The notes: generated from the sequence alone by a model not told the origin. A stretch of 64,000 nt of DNA from Thermithiobacillus tepidarius DSM 3134 (GCF_000423825.1 NZ_AUIS01000004.1:1-64000); one strand, 5' to 3'. Positions 14,674-24,797 are shown, numbered from the stretch's first letter. Numbers and translations: made by a program.

Positions 14674-16164
14674 ATGTTCGAGAAGAAGCTCCTGGCGGGT
14701 GCCGTGCTGGCGCTCGCCTATGCCCAGGCGGCAGACGCCCAGCCTGGACCGACCCTGGACGGCCTGCTGCAGAAGATCCAGGAACTGGAAAGGCGGGACG
14801 CCGAGAAACAGCGGCAGATCGAGGCGCTGCAGCAACGCTTGCAGACCCCGCAGGCGCCGGCGACCCCGCCGGCCGCCGCTGCGGCTTCACAGGCGGAGGC
14901 GGCTCCGCCGCCGACTGCCCAGGTCGCCCAGCCCCCCGTGACCGAACCGCAGTCCCTCGATCCGGTGCAGAGTCCCGGGTTGACCCCCTATCCGGTCCCC
15001 GGCCTCGGCAGTGGCACGGTGACCGCGGGCACCGCCTTCAATCCCGCCATCTCCATGATCCTGGATGGCGTGTACTATCACGACGACCGGGGGAGAGAGA
15101 TCCCGGAGGCGGACGGCTTCCATGCGCCCGCGGCGGACGGGCACGATCACGGCGGCGAGCTGGACCGCGGCTTCAATCTGCGCGAGACCGAGATCGTGCT
15201 GTCGGCGGCGGTGGACCCCTACCTGGACGCCACCGCCATCCTGAGCGTGAGCAAGGAGGGTGCGCGGGTGGAGGAGGCCTACGGCAGCACCCGGCGCCTG
15301 CCGGCGGGCCTGCAGCTCAAGTTCGGCAAGTTCTACAGCGACATCGGCTACATCAACAAGCAGCATCCCCACCAATGGGATTTCGTCGACCAGGCCCTGC
15401 CGTATCAGGCGCTCTTCGGCGGCTCCCTGAACGAAACCGGCGTGCAGCTCAGTTGGCTGCCGGACTCGCCGTTCTACACCCGCCTGGGCGTGGAAGTCCT
15501 GCAGGGGGAGAACCCGGGGGCGGCCAACTACCTGGGTCCGGATGCGGACCCCGCCTTCAGCCGCAAGGCCGGGCCGCGTCTCGTCACCGCTTTTGCCAAG
15601 TTCTCGCCCGATCTCGGCTACAACCACGCCCTGCAGGCGGGCCTCTTCGGCGGCCGCGGCTTCAAGCACCAGGAGCTGGACGAGGGCGCGGCCCTGGACG
15701 GCGACACTTGGTTTGCGGGCACGGACTGGGTCTACAAGTACGACTCGCCGCGTTCCTTTGGGCAGGGCGATCTCACCCTGCAGGGCGAGTACCTCTACCG
15801 GGTAAAGGATCTCACGGTGCGGAGCGACCCGGCCGACCCGGCCCTGCTCGGCCAAGGGCGGCGCTTCAGCCAGGATGGTTTCTACGTGCAGGGAGTCTAC
15901 GGTTTCGCGCCACGCTGGACCAGCGCCCTGCGCTTCGATACGGTGGGCCTGACCAACCGGCTCCAGGCCGGCACGGAGACGAGCAGCCTGGATGATTCCC
16001 GGCGCTGGAGTGCCAACCTGACCTGGAATCCGACCGAGTTCTCCCGCTTCCGCCTGCAGTACGCCCGCGGCGATTACGCGGTGAGCGGCGCCCGCGAGCG
16101 CTTCAACCAGATCTTTCTCCAGTACCAGCTGAGTCTGGGCGTCCACGGCGCGCACAAATTCTAG
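14674..16164 (+). CDS. His-rich outer-membrane protein of the metal-uptake operon (496 aa)
   Basis: The product has a signal peptide (KKLLAGAVLALAYAQAADAQ), a short coiled coil (residues 28-52, IQELERRDAEKQRQIEALQQ) and a Pro/Ala linker. A large predicted beta-barrel from about residue 120 follows, ending in a C-terminal HGAHKF with terminal phenylalanine. A loop near residue 150 (HAPAADGHDHGG) has several histidines, suggesting metal binding. Its position directly before a metal ABC binding protein (9-base gap) suggests it passes zinc or a similar ion through the outer membrane. The exact substrate is inferred. It lacks an obvious TonB-receptor plug domain. Confidence 0.8.
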   Translation: MFEKKLLAGAVLALAYAQAADAQPGPTLDGLLQKIQELERRDAEKQRQIEALQQRLQTPQAPATPPAAAAASQAEAAPPPTAQVAQPPVTEPQSLDPVQSPGLTPYPVPGLGSGTVTAGTAFNPAISMILDGVYYHDDRGREIPEADGFHAPAADGHDHGGELDRGFNLRETEIVLSAAVDPYLDATAILSVSKEGARVEEAYGSTRRLPAGLQLKFGKFYSDIGYINKQHPHQWDFVDQALPYQALFGGSLNETGVQLSWLPDSPFYTRLGVEVLQGENPGAANYLGPDADPAFSRKAGPRLVTAFAKFSPDLGYNHALQAGLFGGRGFKHQELDEGAALDGDTWFAGTDWVYKYDSPRSFGQGDLTLQGEYLYRVKDLTVRSDPADPALLGQGRRFSQDGFYVQGVYGFAPRWTSALRFDTVGLTNRLQAGTETSSLDDSRRWSANLTWNPTEFSRFRLQYARGDYAVSGARERFNQIFLQYQLSLGVHGAHKF

Positions 16165-16173
16165 GAGACCAAC

Positions 16174-17070
16174 ATGAAAACCTGGCTCGACAAGTGGCTT
16201 CTGGTTTTGCTTCTGCTGATCGTCGGCGCGCCCGCCCAGGCCGCCGTCAACGTGGTGGCCACCACCGCTTCCATGGGCATGCTGGCGCGCAGCGTGGGCG
16301 GCGACGGAGTGCGGGTGACCGTGCTGGCGCCGCCCGACCGCGACGCCCACTATCTGCAGGCCCGGCCCAGCATGATGCTGGCCCTGCGGCGTGCCGATCT
16401 GTTGCTGGCGGTCGGCGCCGATCTGGAGGTGGCCTGGCTGCCGGCGGCCCTGCGCGGTGCCGGCAATCCGCGCATCCTGCCGGGGCAGGCCGGCTATCTC
16501 GAAGCGGCGGCCCAGGTGCCGCTGCTCGACAGGGGCGGCGTGGCAGACCGCTCGCGCGGTGATGTGCATCCCATGGGAAATCCCCACATTTACCTGGACC
16601 CGCAGCGCATGGCCACGGTCGCCCAAGCCCTGGCGCAGCGCCTGGGCCGCCTGGATCCGGCCAACGTCGCCCGCTACCAGGCCAACGCCAAAGCCTTCGC
16701 CGGGCAGGTGGCGGCGCGCCTGCCCCAGTGGCGGGAGCGGGCGCGGGGTGCCAAGGGTGTGCTGCTCTATCACAAGGACGGCAACTACCTCATGAGCCTG
16801 CTGGGCGTGCCCATCCTGGGCTACGTGGAGCCCATCCCCGGCATTCCGCCCAGCGCCCAGTATCTGAGCGAACTGGTGCAACGCCTCAAGGGCCAGCAGG
16901 GCGTCATCCTCTACGCCGTGTTCCAGCCCAGCCAGGGGCCGCAGTTCCTGGCCGGGCAACTGGGCTGGAAGGCGTTCCGCCTGCCACTGGAGCCGGCCGT
17001 CGACGCCGACAGCGCCGGCTACTTCGCCCTCATCGACCAGTGGGTGAACGCCGTGGCCCAGGCGCGCTGA
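16174..17070 (+). CDS. Metal ABC transporter substrate-binding protein, ZnuA/TroA family (298 aa)
   Basis: A signal peptide (residues 1-24) precedes a cluster-9 binding protein fold. VVATTASMGMLARSVGGD opens the mature protein, DRDAHYLQARPS supplies the first His, and NPHIYLDPQRM the second conserved His. The flexible His-rich loop of many ZnuA proteins is missing. It should capture a divalent metal, most likely Zn2+ or Mn2+, in the periplasm for the ATPase-permease pair that follows. Its stop overlaps the start of the ATPase gene (TGATG). Confidence 0.88.
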   Translation: MKTWLDKWLLVLLLLIVGAPAQAAVNVVATTASMGMLARSVGGDGVRVTVLAPPDRDAHYLQARPSMMLALRRADLLLAVGADLEVAWLPAALRGAGNPRILPGQAGYLEAAAQVPLLDRGGVADRSRGDVHPMGNPHIYLDPQRMATVAQALAQRLGRLDPANVARYQANAKAFAGQVAARLPQWRERARGAKGVLLYHKDGNYLMSLLGVPILGYVEPIPGIPPSAQYLSELVQRLKGQQGVILYAVFQPSQGPQFLAGQLGWKAFRLPLEPAVDADSAGYFALIDQWVNAVAQAR

Positions 17071-17633
17071 TGGACGCCCTGCTCGAACTGGACGGGATCG
17101 TGGCGGGCTACGACGCGCCCATCATCGGTCCCGTGTCGCTTCGCGTGCAGCCGGGGGAGGTGGTCGGCATCCAGGGCCCCAATGGCATCGGCAAGTCCAC
17201 CCTGCTGCGCGCCGTTACCCGCGCGGCCCGCGTCTTCGCCGGCGAGATCCGGCGGCGGCCCGGGCTGCGGGTGGCGCACCAGCGGCAGCGGCCGGTGCGG
17301 CTCAGCCCCATGCCTATGTTGGGGCGGGAGCTGCTGCGCCTGACCGGCGCCGAGGGCGGTTCCCTGCCGCCGCTTTTGACTCCCCTCCTGGACCGGCGCC
17401 TGGACCGGCTGAGCGGCGGGCAGATGCAGTTCCTGCAGATCTGGGCCTGCCTGGGCGGCGCGGCGGAGCTGGTGCTGCTGGATGAGCCCACCAACAATCT
17501 GGACCCGAGGGGCACCGCGGCTTTGGTCGAGGTGCTGCGGACCCTGGATCGCAGGCGCGGCGTGCTGCTGGTCAGCCACGAGGCGGACTTTGTGCAACGC
17601 GTCTGCACGCGGGTGGTGGAGGTGGCGGCATGA
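17070..17633 (+). CDS. Metal ABC transporter ATP-binding protein, compact (187 aa)
   Basis: All ATPase motifs are present: Walker A GPNGIGKST (36-44), signature LSGGQMQ, Walker B LVLLDEPTNNLDPR and the switch histidine in LLVSHEADF. At 187 residues it is some 60 shorter than typical ZnuC-type subunits, with a reduced helical region between Walker A and the signature and no C-terminal extension. It overlaps the upstream gene by one base and the permease by 4 bases, so all three are translated as a unit. Confidence 0.9.
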   Translation: MDALLELDGIVAGYDAPIIGPVSLRVQPGEVVGIQGPNGIGKSTLLRAVTRAARVFAGEIRRRPGLRVAHQRQRPVRLSPMPMLGRELLRLTGAEGGSLPPLLTPLLDRRLDRLSGGQMQFLQIWACLGGAAELVLLDEPTNNLDPRGTAALVEVLRTLDRRRGVLLVSHEADFVQRVCTRVVEVAA

Positions 17634-18424
17634 GCCTGGGCCTCGTCTTCGACCCGCTGTTTCGCCTGCCCTTCCTGACCGGGCTCGGCTTTGCCGTCGT
17701 ATTGCCGCTTTTGGGCGCTTATCTGCGCCTGCGCGAGGAATGGCTGGCGGCCCTGGGTCTGGCGCAGGTGGCGGCCGCCGGCGGGGTACTGAGCCTCTTC
17801 GCCGGCCTGCCTGCGCTGGCGGCGGCCCTGCTGGCGGCGGGGATCGCTGCCGGAATCAAGGGCTGGATGCAGCGCCCCGGCAACGACACCTACGCGGTCA
17901 TGATCCTGCTGGGCTGGAGCGCGACCTTGCTCTTGGCCGCCAACAGCCCGCACGGCGAGGAACTGAGTCACGCGCTCATGGACGGCCAATTGTATTTCAC
18001 CGGCAAGTCGCATTTGCTGAGTGCCGGCGTGCTGGCGGCGGCGGTGCTCATCCTGCTGCCCTGGCTCTCGCCGCGCCTGCTCACGGCGCGCTTCTTTCCC
18101 GATCATTTCAGCGCCAACGGCTTGCCCGGCTGGCGTTATCACCTGGGCTTCGATCTCCTGGCCGCCTTCGGGCTGGCGCTGGCCACCGCCGCGATCGGCG
18201 TCATGGCCGCTTTCGCCCTGGTCTTCATCCCGCCGTGGCTGGCCTTCGCCTTCGCCAGCGGCTGGCGGTTCGGCCTGCTGGCGGCGGCGCTGCTGGGGAT
18301 GCTGGCTTACCTGGCCGCGTTCGCCCTGGCGGTGTCCCTGGATCAGCCCTTCGGGCCGGTGCTGGTGGCTGTGCTGCTGCTGTTGGCCGTGCTGCGCCTT
18401 TTCGCGCCGCGTCGCGCCTTTTAG
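17630..18424 (+). CDS. Metal ABC transporter permease, ZnuB family (264 aa)
   Basis: The protein has seven to eight hydrophobic helices and the ABC-3 permease layout, with GAYLRLREEWLAALGLAQVA near residue 25 and AIGVMAAFALVFIPPWLAF near residue 190. It forms the membrane channel for the upstream ATPase and binding protein. It is the last gene of the operon; the ATG overlaps the ATPase stop. The next 245 bases (18425-18669) hold no clear gene. Confidence 0.88.
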   Translation: MSLGLVFDPLFRLPFLTGLGFAVVLPLLGAYLRLREEWLAALGLAQVAAAGGVLSLFAGLPALAAALLAAGIAAGIKGWMQRPGNDTYAVMILLGWSATLLLAANSPHGEELSHALMDGQLYFTGKSHLLSAGVLAAAVLILLPWLSPRLLTARFFPDHFSANGLPGWRYHLGFDLLAAFGLALATAAIGVMAAFALVFIPPWLAFAFASGWRFGLLAAALLGMLAYLAAFALAVSLDQPFGPVLVAVLLLLAVLRLFAPRRAF

Positions 18425-18669
18425 TCGCGCCACGGCGGACATGGCGCTCACCCAGCGCCTGGATTTTCTCCCGTTTTGTTCTAATTTGGTATGTAACCGC
18501 CTATTTTCACGTCGCGGCCCGCAGGCGCGAAGATGCGTGGCGGTCTGGTCGGCATCAAAAGGCAGCATCTGCGGCGCGTCCGGGCCGGCGATGGCTGCTG
18601 AGAACCGAGCTTGCCGCGTGGCGCATGCCATCGCCTGTAGGCCCGACAAGAACGAGACATGCACCTCCG

Positions 18670-20526
18670 ATGTTCAGTTTGTCCTCCTGGGTGATGAGTC
18701 ACCTGGATCTGCTTTTTTTCTTCTATGGTCTCGCTTTCGTGGTGCTCGGCATCACGGTGCTGGCCCAACCCAAGAGTACGAGTTCGCACGCTCCGTTTGT
18801 CCATTTCTGGCTGCTGGGCGCCTTCGGTCTGCTCCACGGCGCACTGGAGTGGTTGGATTACTTGATCCTGTTCCAAGGCGATGATCCGAGATTCTGGTGG
18901 CTGAAGCCATTTTTGCTGTTTTTTTCCTTTGTCGCGCTCTTCGAGTTCGGTCGTCGCCTGGTCGCGAGCGCCGATCATCCGCTTTTGCGCGCATGCTGGT
19001 GGCTGCGCTGGGTCACGAGTCGCTGGGTTCATGTGGCGATTGTGGCACTGCTCGCCACGAGCATCGGAGGCGCGGCTGATCCACTGGGCCAGTCGGAAAT
19101 CAGCATTCGTTACTTGCTGGGGTTGCCGGGTGCCCTTTTGACCGGAGCCGGCTTTCTGTTGCACCTGCGGCGTGCCGGCCAAGCCCGTGACATCCCAACG
19201 CGAGCCGGAATGCGTTGGGCGGGTGGCGCCTTCATCGCCTATGCGCTGTTCGCCGGCCTCGTGGTGCCGCCGGGAATGTGCTTCCCCGCGGACTTCATTA
19301 ATACCCGGTCCTTCTTTGCCCTGGTCGGCCTGCCGGTGCAGCTTTTCCGGGCGGCCATCGCTTTGACGGCTGCGCTGGCCGTGGGAATATTGCTAAGGGG
19401 CTTTCACCAGCAGGCGCAAGAACGGCTCGAAACGGCGCTGGCGCAGGCGCGGCAGTCCCTGGCTGAGACCGTGCGCCTGCGCCAGCGCAACGAGCTGATC
19501 CTGCAGGCGACCGGGGAGGGCATTTTCGGCCTGGACCGGCAGGGGCGCATCACCTTTGTGAACCGGGCCGCGCAGGAGTTGCTGGGCTTTGCTGAAGACG
19601 ATCTGCTGGGCAAGCCGGTGGCGGAACTGCTGGCGACCGAAATGGCGAGCCCGGGATCGTCCGCTGACCCGCTGGCGGCCAGTTACGCTCGCGGGATGGC
19701 CCTGCGCTCCGACGGGGAGTGCTTCCGCCGCCGGGACGGCACCGTGTTCCCGGTGGAATTTTCCAGCGCCCCTCTGCATGAGGAGGATAGCTTGCTCGGT
19801 GCCGTGCTCGCTTTCCAGGACATCAGCGCCCGCAAGGCGGCCGAGCGGACGGCTCATTGGGAGCAGGAGGAGCGCTTCCGCAGCATCTTCGAGCAGGCGG
19901 CCGTTGGCATGGCACTGTCTGCTCCCAATGGGCAATTGCTGCAGGTTAATCAGAAGCTCTGCGAGATGCTTGGCTATGCACGCGAGGAGCTGCTGCGACT
20001 CACCGTGCAGGACATCACCCTGGCCGAGGACGTGGCGGATGAGTGGGCATTGCGTGAGCGCCTGCTGAGCGGTGATTTGTCCAGCTACGCCCTGGAAAAG
20101 CGTTTCCGGTGCAAGGCCGGCAGTTGGGTATGGGTCAAGCTCAATGTCGCCTTGGTGCGCGACGCCGACCGGCAGCCACTGTACGCCGTGGGTGTGGCCG
20201 AGGATATCACGGCACGCAAGCAAGCGATCCTGTCCTTGGAGGAGGAGCGCAACTTCATTTCCGCGGTGCTGGATACGGCCGGGGTGCTGGTGCTGGTGCT
20301 GGTGCTGGATCGCGAGGGCCGCATCCTGCGTTTCAACCGCGCTTGCGAGGCCCTGACCGGCTACCGCTTCGCCGAGGTCGAGGGGCGCCTCGTCTGGGAT
20401 GTGATATTGCCGCCGGAGCAGGTGGAGGAGACCCGGCAGTACTTTGACCGGCTGGTCGCCGGCGATTTCCCGAGCCAGCGGGAGAAGAGGCCGAGGAACT
20501 GCTCGGCCGGACGCCCTTCGACCTGA
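18670..20526 (+). CDS. Membrane PAS sensor, 5' part of a frameshifted PAS-GGDEF-EAL gene
   Basis: Residues 1-240 contain about seven membrane helices. A coiled segment (about 245-270) and three PAS domains follow, with typical strands such as GIFGLDRQGRITFVNRAAQE. The third PAS breaks off after FDRLVAGDFPSQRE and the frame runs into an unrelated tail ending at TGA 20524-20526. The following open frame resumes inside another PAS (AEELLGRTPFDLMPA), so one ancestral protein has lost a segment of length not divisible by three near 20480. The start could also be ATG 18691. If intact, it would sense a signal and set cyclic-di-GMP levels through the downstream domains. Confidence 0.7.
   Translation: MFSLSSWVMSHLDLLFFFYGLAFVVLGITVLAQPKSTSSHAPFVHFWLLGAFGLLHGALEWLDYLILFQGDDPRFWWLKPFLLFFSFVALFEFGRRLVASADHPLLRACWWLRWVTSRWVHVAIVALLATSIGGAADPLGQSEISIRYLLGLPGALLTGAGFLLHLRRAGQARDIPTRAGMRWAGGAFIAYALFAGLVVPPGMCFPADFINTRSFFALVGLPVQLFRAAIALTAALAVGILLRGFHQQAQERLETALAQARQSLAETVRLRQRNELILQATGEGIFGLDRQGRITFVNRAAQELLGFAEDDLLGKPVAELLATEMASPGSSADPLAASYARGMALRSDGECFRRRDGTVFPVEFSSAPLHEEDSLLGAVLAFQDISARKAAERTAHWEQEERFRSIFEQAAVGMALSAPNGQLLQVNQKLCEMLGYAREELLRLTVQDITLAEDVADEWALRERLLSGDLSSYALEKRFRCKAGSWVWVKLNVALVRDADRQPLYAVGVAEDITARKQAILSLEEERNFISAVLDTAGVLVLVLVLDREGRILRFNRACEALTGYRFAEVEGRLVWDVILPPEQVEETRQYFDRLVAGDFPSQREKRPRNCSAGRPST
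20283..20306 (+). repeat. Four tandem GGTGCT hexamers inside a PAS domain
   Basis: GGTGCT is repeated four times, encoding a run of alternating Val-Leu (VLVLVLVL) at the first strand of the third PAS domain. Loss or gain of one unit would keep the frame but change the strand by two residues. Confidence 0.8.
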
Positions 20527-22553
20527 TGCCGGCCGCGGAGGCCGAGCGCGTCGCCCCTGTGTTCGATGCCATTGTCGCGCGGCGGGAAAGCTTTGCCGCG
20601 CTGGAGAACATCAACCGCCATAAGGACGGCCGTCTGGTCATCCTGGAAAGCAGCGGCGTGCCCGTCCTCGACGAGCAGGACCAACTGCTGGGCTATCGCG
20701 GCATCGACCGCGACATCACCGAGCGCAAGCGCGCGGAGATGCTGCTGGCCGAGGAAAGGCGCGTTCTGGAAATGATCGCCCGCGGCGCGCCGCTTCAGGA
20801 AGTGCTCGAAACGCTGATTTGCACTTTCGAGCAACAGGCCCGCGAGCGGCTCTTCGGCTCCGTGCTGCTGCTCGATGCCGACGGTCGGCACCTGCGTCTC
20901 GGTGCCGCGCCCAACCTGCCCATGGATTACAACCGGGCGATCGAGGGCACGGCCATCGGCCCGCAGGCCGGCTCGTGCGGCACCGCGGCCTACTTTCAGG
21001 CTCCGGTCATCGTCACCGATATCGCCCGCGACCCGCTGTGGGCGGATTTCCGTGCCCTGGCCCTGCAATATGGCCTGCAGGCCTGCTGGTCCACGCCGAT
21101 CCTGTCCGCCAAGGGCAAGGTGCTGGGCACCTTCGCCATCTACTATCCCGAGCCGCGCAGCCCCAGCGACGAGGAGGTGACGCTGATCGGGCGCATCTGC
21201 AACGTGGCCGCCATCGCCATCGAGCGGGAACAGGCCGAGGAGTCGCTGGCGACCATGGCCTACTACGACATCCTGACCGGCCTGCCCAACCGCACCCTCC
21301 TGCAGGACCGCCTGGCGCAGTCCATCGCCCACAGCCGCCGCCAGGGGCTGTCCATGGCCGTGCTGTTCCTGGACCTGGACGGCTTCAAGCAGATCAACGA
21401 CACCCTCGGCCATGAAGCCGGCGATCAATTCCTCGTCGAAGTGGCCGCGCGGTTGCGGGAGCACCTGCGCGCAGGGGACACGGTGGCGCGCCTGGGCGGC
21501 GACGAGTTCGTCCTGGTGGTGGACGATGTGGCGCAGGACGAGGAAGTGGCGCCGCTGGCCGAGCGCATCCTGGAGGCCCTCGCCCGGCCGGTCCTGCTGG
21601 CCGGCCAGGAACTCTTCGTCACCACCAGCATCGGCATCAGCGTGTTTCCACGGGACGGCGAGGACGTCACCACCCTGCTCAAGCACGCGGATACCGCCAT
21701 GTACCAGGCCAAGGCGCAGGGCCGCAACCGCTACCAGTTCTACACGCCGGCCATGAACGCCGAAGTGGTCAAGCGCCTCACGCTCAGCAACCAGTTGCGC
21801 CGCGCCTTGGAGCGGGACGAGTTCTGCCTGCACTACCAGCCGCAGGTGGACACGGCCAGCGGCCGGGTGCTCGGGGTGGAGGCGCTGCTGCGCTGGCAGC
21901 ATCCGGAGCGGGGCTTGGTCGCGCCGGGCGACTTCATTCCGCTTTTGGAGGAAACCGGGCTGATCGTGCCGGTCGGCGAATGGGCGCTGCACAGCGCCTG
22001 CGCCCAGGCGTCAGCTTGGCAGCGGCAAGGCTTTGCCGGATTGCGCATTGCCGTCAATCTGTCCGGGCGCCAATTCAGGCAACAACACCTGCTGCGTACC
22101 GTGGCCCAAGCCCTGGACAGCAGCGGCCTGCGTCCGGAGCACCTGGAGTTGGAGCTGACCGAAAGTCTGCTGATGCAGGACCCCGTGAGCGCGGCGGCGG
22201 TGCTGCAGGCCCTCACCGCCATGCGGGTATCGGTGGCGCTGGATGATTTCGGCACCGGCTACTCCTCCCTCAATTACCTGCAGCGCTTCCCCATCCACAC
22301 GGTCAAGATAGACCGTGCCTTCGTGGCCGACATCCTGGAAAACCCGCGCGATCGGGCCATCATCACCGCGATCATCACCATGGCCCACAGCCTGGGCCTG
22401 AAGGTGGTGGGCGAGGGCGTGGAAACGGCGGGCCAGCTCGATCTCCTGCGTCAGCTCCGCTGCGACGAAGTGCAGGGCTACTATTTCAGCCGGCCGCTGG
22501 CGGCCGATCAGCTGCCTGCCTTCCTGGAAGCAAGCACCTTGATGCCGGCCTGA
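20526..22553 (+). CDS. GAF-GGDEF-EAL cyclic-di-GMP protein, 3' part of the frameshifted gene
   Basis: The open frame holds the end of a PAS domain, a GAF domain (about 85-235), a diguanylate cyclase domain with GGDEF motif (RLGGDEFVLV) and its I-site-like region, and an EAL domain (GVEALLRWQHP, ELTESLL, LDDFGTGYSSL). It could both make and degrade cyclic-di-GMP. Its first ATG overlaps the TGA of the upstream part (TGATG), but no ribosome site is seen, and homology extends upstream of that ATG in the same frame. It is thus best read as the separated C-terminal half of one gene. Whether any protein is made depends on coupling or on the frameshift being an assembly error. Confidence 0.8.
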   Translation: MPAAEAERVAPVFDAIVARRESFAALENINRHKDGRLVILESSGVPVLDEQDQLLGYRGIDRDITERKRAEMLLAEERRVLEMIARGAPLQEVLETLICTFEQQARERLFGSVLLLDADGRHLRLGAAPNLPMDYNRAIEGTAIGPQAGSCGTAAYFQAPVIVTDIARDPLWADFRALALQYGLQACWSTPILSAKGKVLGTFAIYYPEPRSPSDEEVTLIGRICNVAAIAIEREQAEESLATMAYYDILTGLPNRTLLQDRLAQSIAHSRRQGLSMAVLFLDLDGFKQINDTLGHEAGDQFLVEVAARLREHLRAGDTVARLGGDEFVLVVDDVAQDEEVAPLAERILEALARPVLLAGQELFVTTSIGISVFPRDGEDVTTLLKHADTAMYQAKAQGRNRYQFYTPAMNAEVVKRLTLSNQLRRALERDEFCLHYQPQVDTASGRVLGVEALLRWQHPERGLVAPGDFIPLLEETGLIVPVGEWALHSACAQASAWQRQGFAGLRIAVNLSGRQFRQQHLLRTVAQALDSSGLRPEHLELELTESLLMQDPVSAAAVLQALTAMRVSVALDDFGTGYSSLNYLQRFPIHTVKIDRAFVADILENPRDRAIITAIITMAHSLGLKVVGEGVETAGQLDLLRQLRCDEVQGYYFSRPLAADQLPAFLEASTLMPA

Positions 22554-22699
22554 GCCGGGCCGCGCTTTGGCCGCCCGCCGGGACCTGCGGGGAAGCCATA
22601 GGCGCCCTGGCGGTACGCCGATTTGCAGATCCCCGGAAAAAGCATTATGAATAGGCCTCAAAAAGGCCGCCGCGCCGGGGACAAGACAAGAGGGGAGAC

Positions 22700-24784
22700 A
22701 TGCAAAGCGAAAACAGGATGAGGCTGGGCGCCGTGCTCGGCTGGGGCGCGGTGGCCGTGCTGGGGGCGGGCGCGGTGGGCGGCATCGCCCTGCATCGGGG
22801 CGAGCAGATCAACGCCCTCTGGTTCATCGTCGCCGCCGTCTGCGTCTACGCCATCGCCTACCGCTTCTACAGCGCCTTCATCGCCGCCAAGGTCCTGGCG
22901 CTGGACGCCACGCGCGCCACGCCGGCGGAGCGCTTCAACGACGGCCGCGACTTCGTGCCCACCAACAAGTGGGTGGTCTTCGGCCACCACTTCGCCGCCA
23001 TCGCCGGCCCCGGCCCGCTGATCGGCCCGACCCTGGCCGCCCAATTCGGCTACCTGCCGGGCACCCTGTGGATCCTTTTCGGCGCCGTGCTGGGCGGCTG
23101 CGTGCAGGACTTCGTCACGCTCTTCTTCTCCACCCGCCGCGACGGCCGCTCCCTGGGCCAGATGGCGCGCGACGAGCTGGGCCCGGTGGGCGGCGTCACG
23201 GCGCTCGTCGGCGTGCTGATGATCATGGTCATCCTCATCGCCGTGCTGGGCCTGGTGGTGGTCAACGCCATGAAGCACAGCCCCTGGGCCACGGCCACGG
23301 TGGCGGCCACCATTCCCATCGCCGTGCTGGTCGGTCTCTACATGCGCAACATCCGCCCCGGGCGCGTGCTGGAAGGCACGCTGCTCGGCGTGGCCCTGCT
23401 GCTGCTGGCGGTGGTGGGCGGCGGCTGGCTCGATCATCAGCCCGGCCTGCGCGAATGGTTCGACTACGACGGCCCGGCCCTGGCGCTGATGATCATCGCC
23501 TACGGCTTCGTCGCCGCCGTGGTGCCGGTATGGCTGCTGCTCGCCCCGCGCGATTACCTGTCCACCTTCATGAAGCTCGGCACCGTCACCCTGCTGGCCA
23601 TCGCCATCGTGCTGCTGGCGCCCGAGGTGAAGATGCCGGCCCTGACCCAATTCGTCGACGGCACCGGCCCGATCTTCGGCGGCGCGCTCTTTCCCTTCGT
23701 CTTCATCACCATCGCCTGCGGCGCGATCTCGGGCTTCCACGCCCTGATCGCCTCCGGCACCACGCCCAAGCTGCTGGCCAACGAGGTGGACGCCCGCTTC
23801 ATCGGCTACGGCGCCATGATGATGGAGTCCTTCGTTGCCATCATGGCCATGATCGCCGCCACCGTGCTCGACCCCGGCGTCTATTTCGCCATCAACAGCC
23901 CGGCGGGGGTGGTCGGGCAGACGGCGGAGCAGGCGGTGGCGACCATTTCGAGCTGGGGCTTCCCGGTGAGCGTGGCGCAGATGCAGGAGCTGGCCCGCGA
24001 GATGGGCGAGGCGACCCTCTTCGCCCGCACCGGCGGCGCCCCGTCGCTGGCGGTGGGCATGGCCAACATCTTCGCCACCGCCTTCGGCTCCAGCCTGCTG
24101 TCCATGTGGTACCACTTCGCCATCATGTTCGAGGCGCTCTTCATCCTCACCACCCTGGACGCCGGCACCCGCGTGGGCCGCTTCATGCTGCAGGACCTGC
24201 TCGGCAACATCTACCCGCCGCTGGGGCGCACCAGCTGGTACCCGAGCGTGCTGCTGAGCAGCGCCGTGATCGTGGCGGCCTGGGGCTATTTCCTGTACAT
24301 GGGCACCATCGATCCCTTGGGCGGCATCAACAGCCTCTGGCCGCTCTTCGGCATCTCCAATCAGATGCTGGCCGCCATCGCCCTGTGCGTGGGCACCACC
24401 ATCCTGGTGAAATCGGGCCGCGCCCGTTACGCCTGGGTCACGGCCGTGCCGCTGGGCTGGCTGGTGGTGGTGACCACCAGCGCCGCCTGGGAGAAGCTCT
24501 TCAGCCCCGAGCCGCGCATCGGCTTCATCGCCCATGCCCACGACCTGGCGCAGAAGCTGGCTGCGGGCGCGCTGCCGCCGGACAAGGCGGCCCAGGCGCC
24601 GCAGCTCATCTTCAACGACAAGCTGGACGCGGTGCTGACCGCCTTTTTCCTGATCACCACCTGGGTGCTGGTGCTCGACACCCTGCGGGTCTGCTACCGC
24701 GCCCTGCGCCGGCTGCCGGTGCCGCCCATCAGCGAAAGCCCGCACGAGCCGAGCCGGCTGGTGGAGGACTGGGTGCGGGATTGA
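22700..24784 (+). CDS. cstA: Carbon starvation protein A family transporter (694 aa)
   Basis: CstA-family proteins import pyruvate or peptides under carbon limitation. The long polytopic sequence has the family motifs: [37 protein letters not shown] and [20 protein letters not shown] near the N-terminus, then many helices, and the [18 protein letters not shown] region near residue 560. The length matches the family. Seven bases after its stop lies the small YbdD-like partner gene, the usual cstA neighbour. Confidence 0.93.
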   Translation: MQSENRMRLGAVLGWGAVAVLGAGAVGGIALHRGEQINALWFIVAAVCVYAIAYRFYSAFIAAKVLALDATRATPAERFNDGRDFVPTNKWVVFGHHFAAIAGPGPLIGPTLAAQFGYLPGTLWILFGAVLGGCVQDFVTLFFSTRRDGRSLGQMARDELGPVGGVTALVGVLMIMVILIAVLGLVVVNAMKHSPWATATVAATIPIAVLVGLYMRNIRPGRVLEGTLLGVALLLLAVVGGGWLDHQPGLREWFDYDGPALALMIIAYGFVAAVVPVWLLLAPRDYLSTFMKLGTVTLLAIAIVLLAPEVKMPALTQFVDGTGPIFGGALFPFVFITIACGAISGFHALIASGTTPKLLANEVDARFIGYGAMMMESFVAIMAMIAATVLDPGVYFAINSPAGVVGQTAEQAVATISSWGFPVSVAQMQELAREMGEATLFARTGGAPSLAVGMANIFATAFGSSLLSMWYHFAIMFEALFILTTLDAGTRVGRFMLQDLLGNIYPPLGRTSWYPSVLLSSAVIVAAWGYFLYMGTIDPLGGINSLWPLFGISNQMLAAIALCVGTTILVKSGRARYAWVTAVPLGWLVVVTTSAAWEKLFSPEPRIGFIAHAHDLAQKLAAGALPPDKAAQAPQLIFNDKLDAVLTAFFLITTWVLVLDTLRVCYRALRRLPVPPISESPHEPSRLVEDWVRD

Positions 24785-24797
24785 GAGGAGAATGCGC

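Noticed and set aside
14887-16959. A 690-codon minus-strand open frame across the outer-membrane and binding-protein genes
   Set aside because: It spans two well-supported plus-strand genes and shows no domain of its own.
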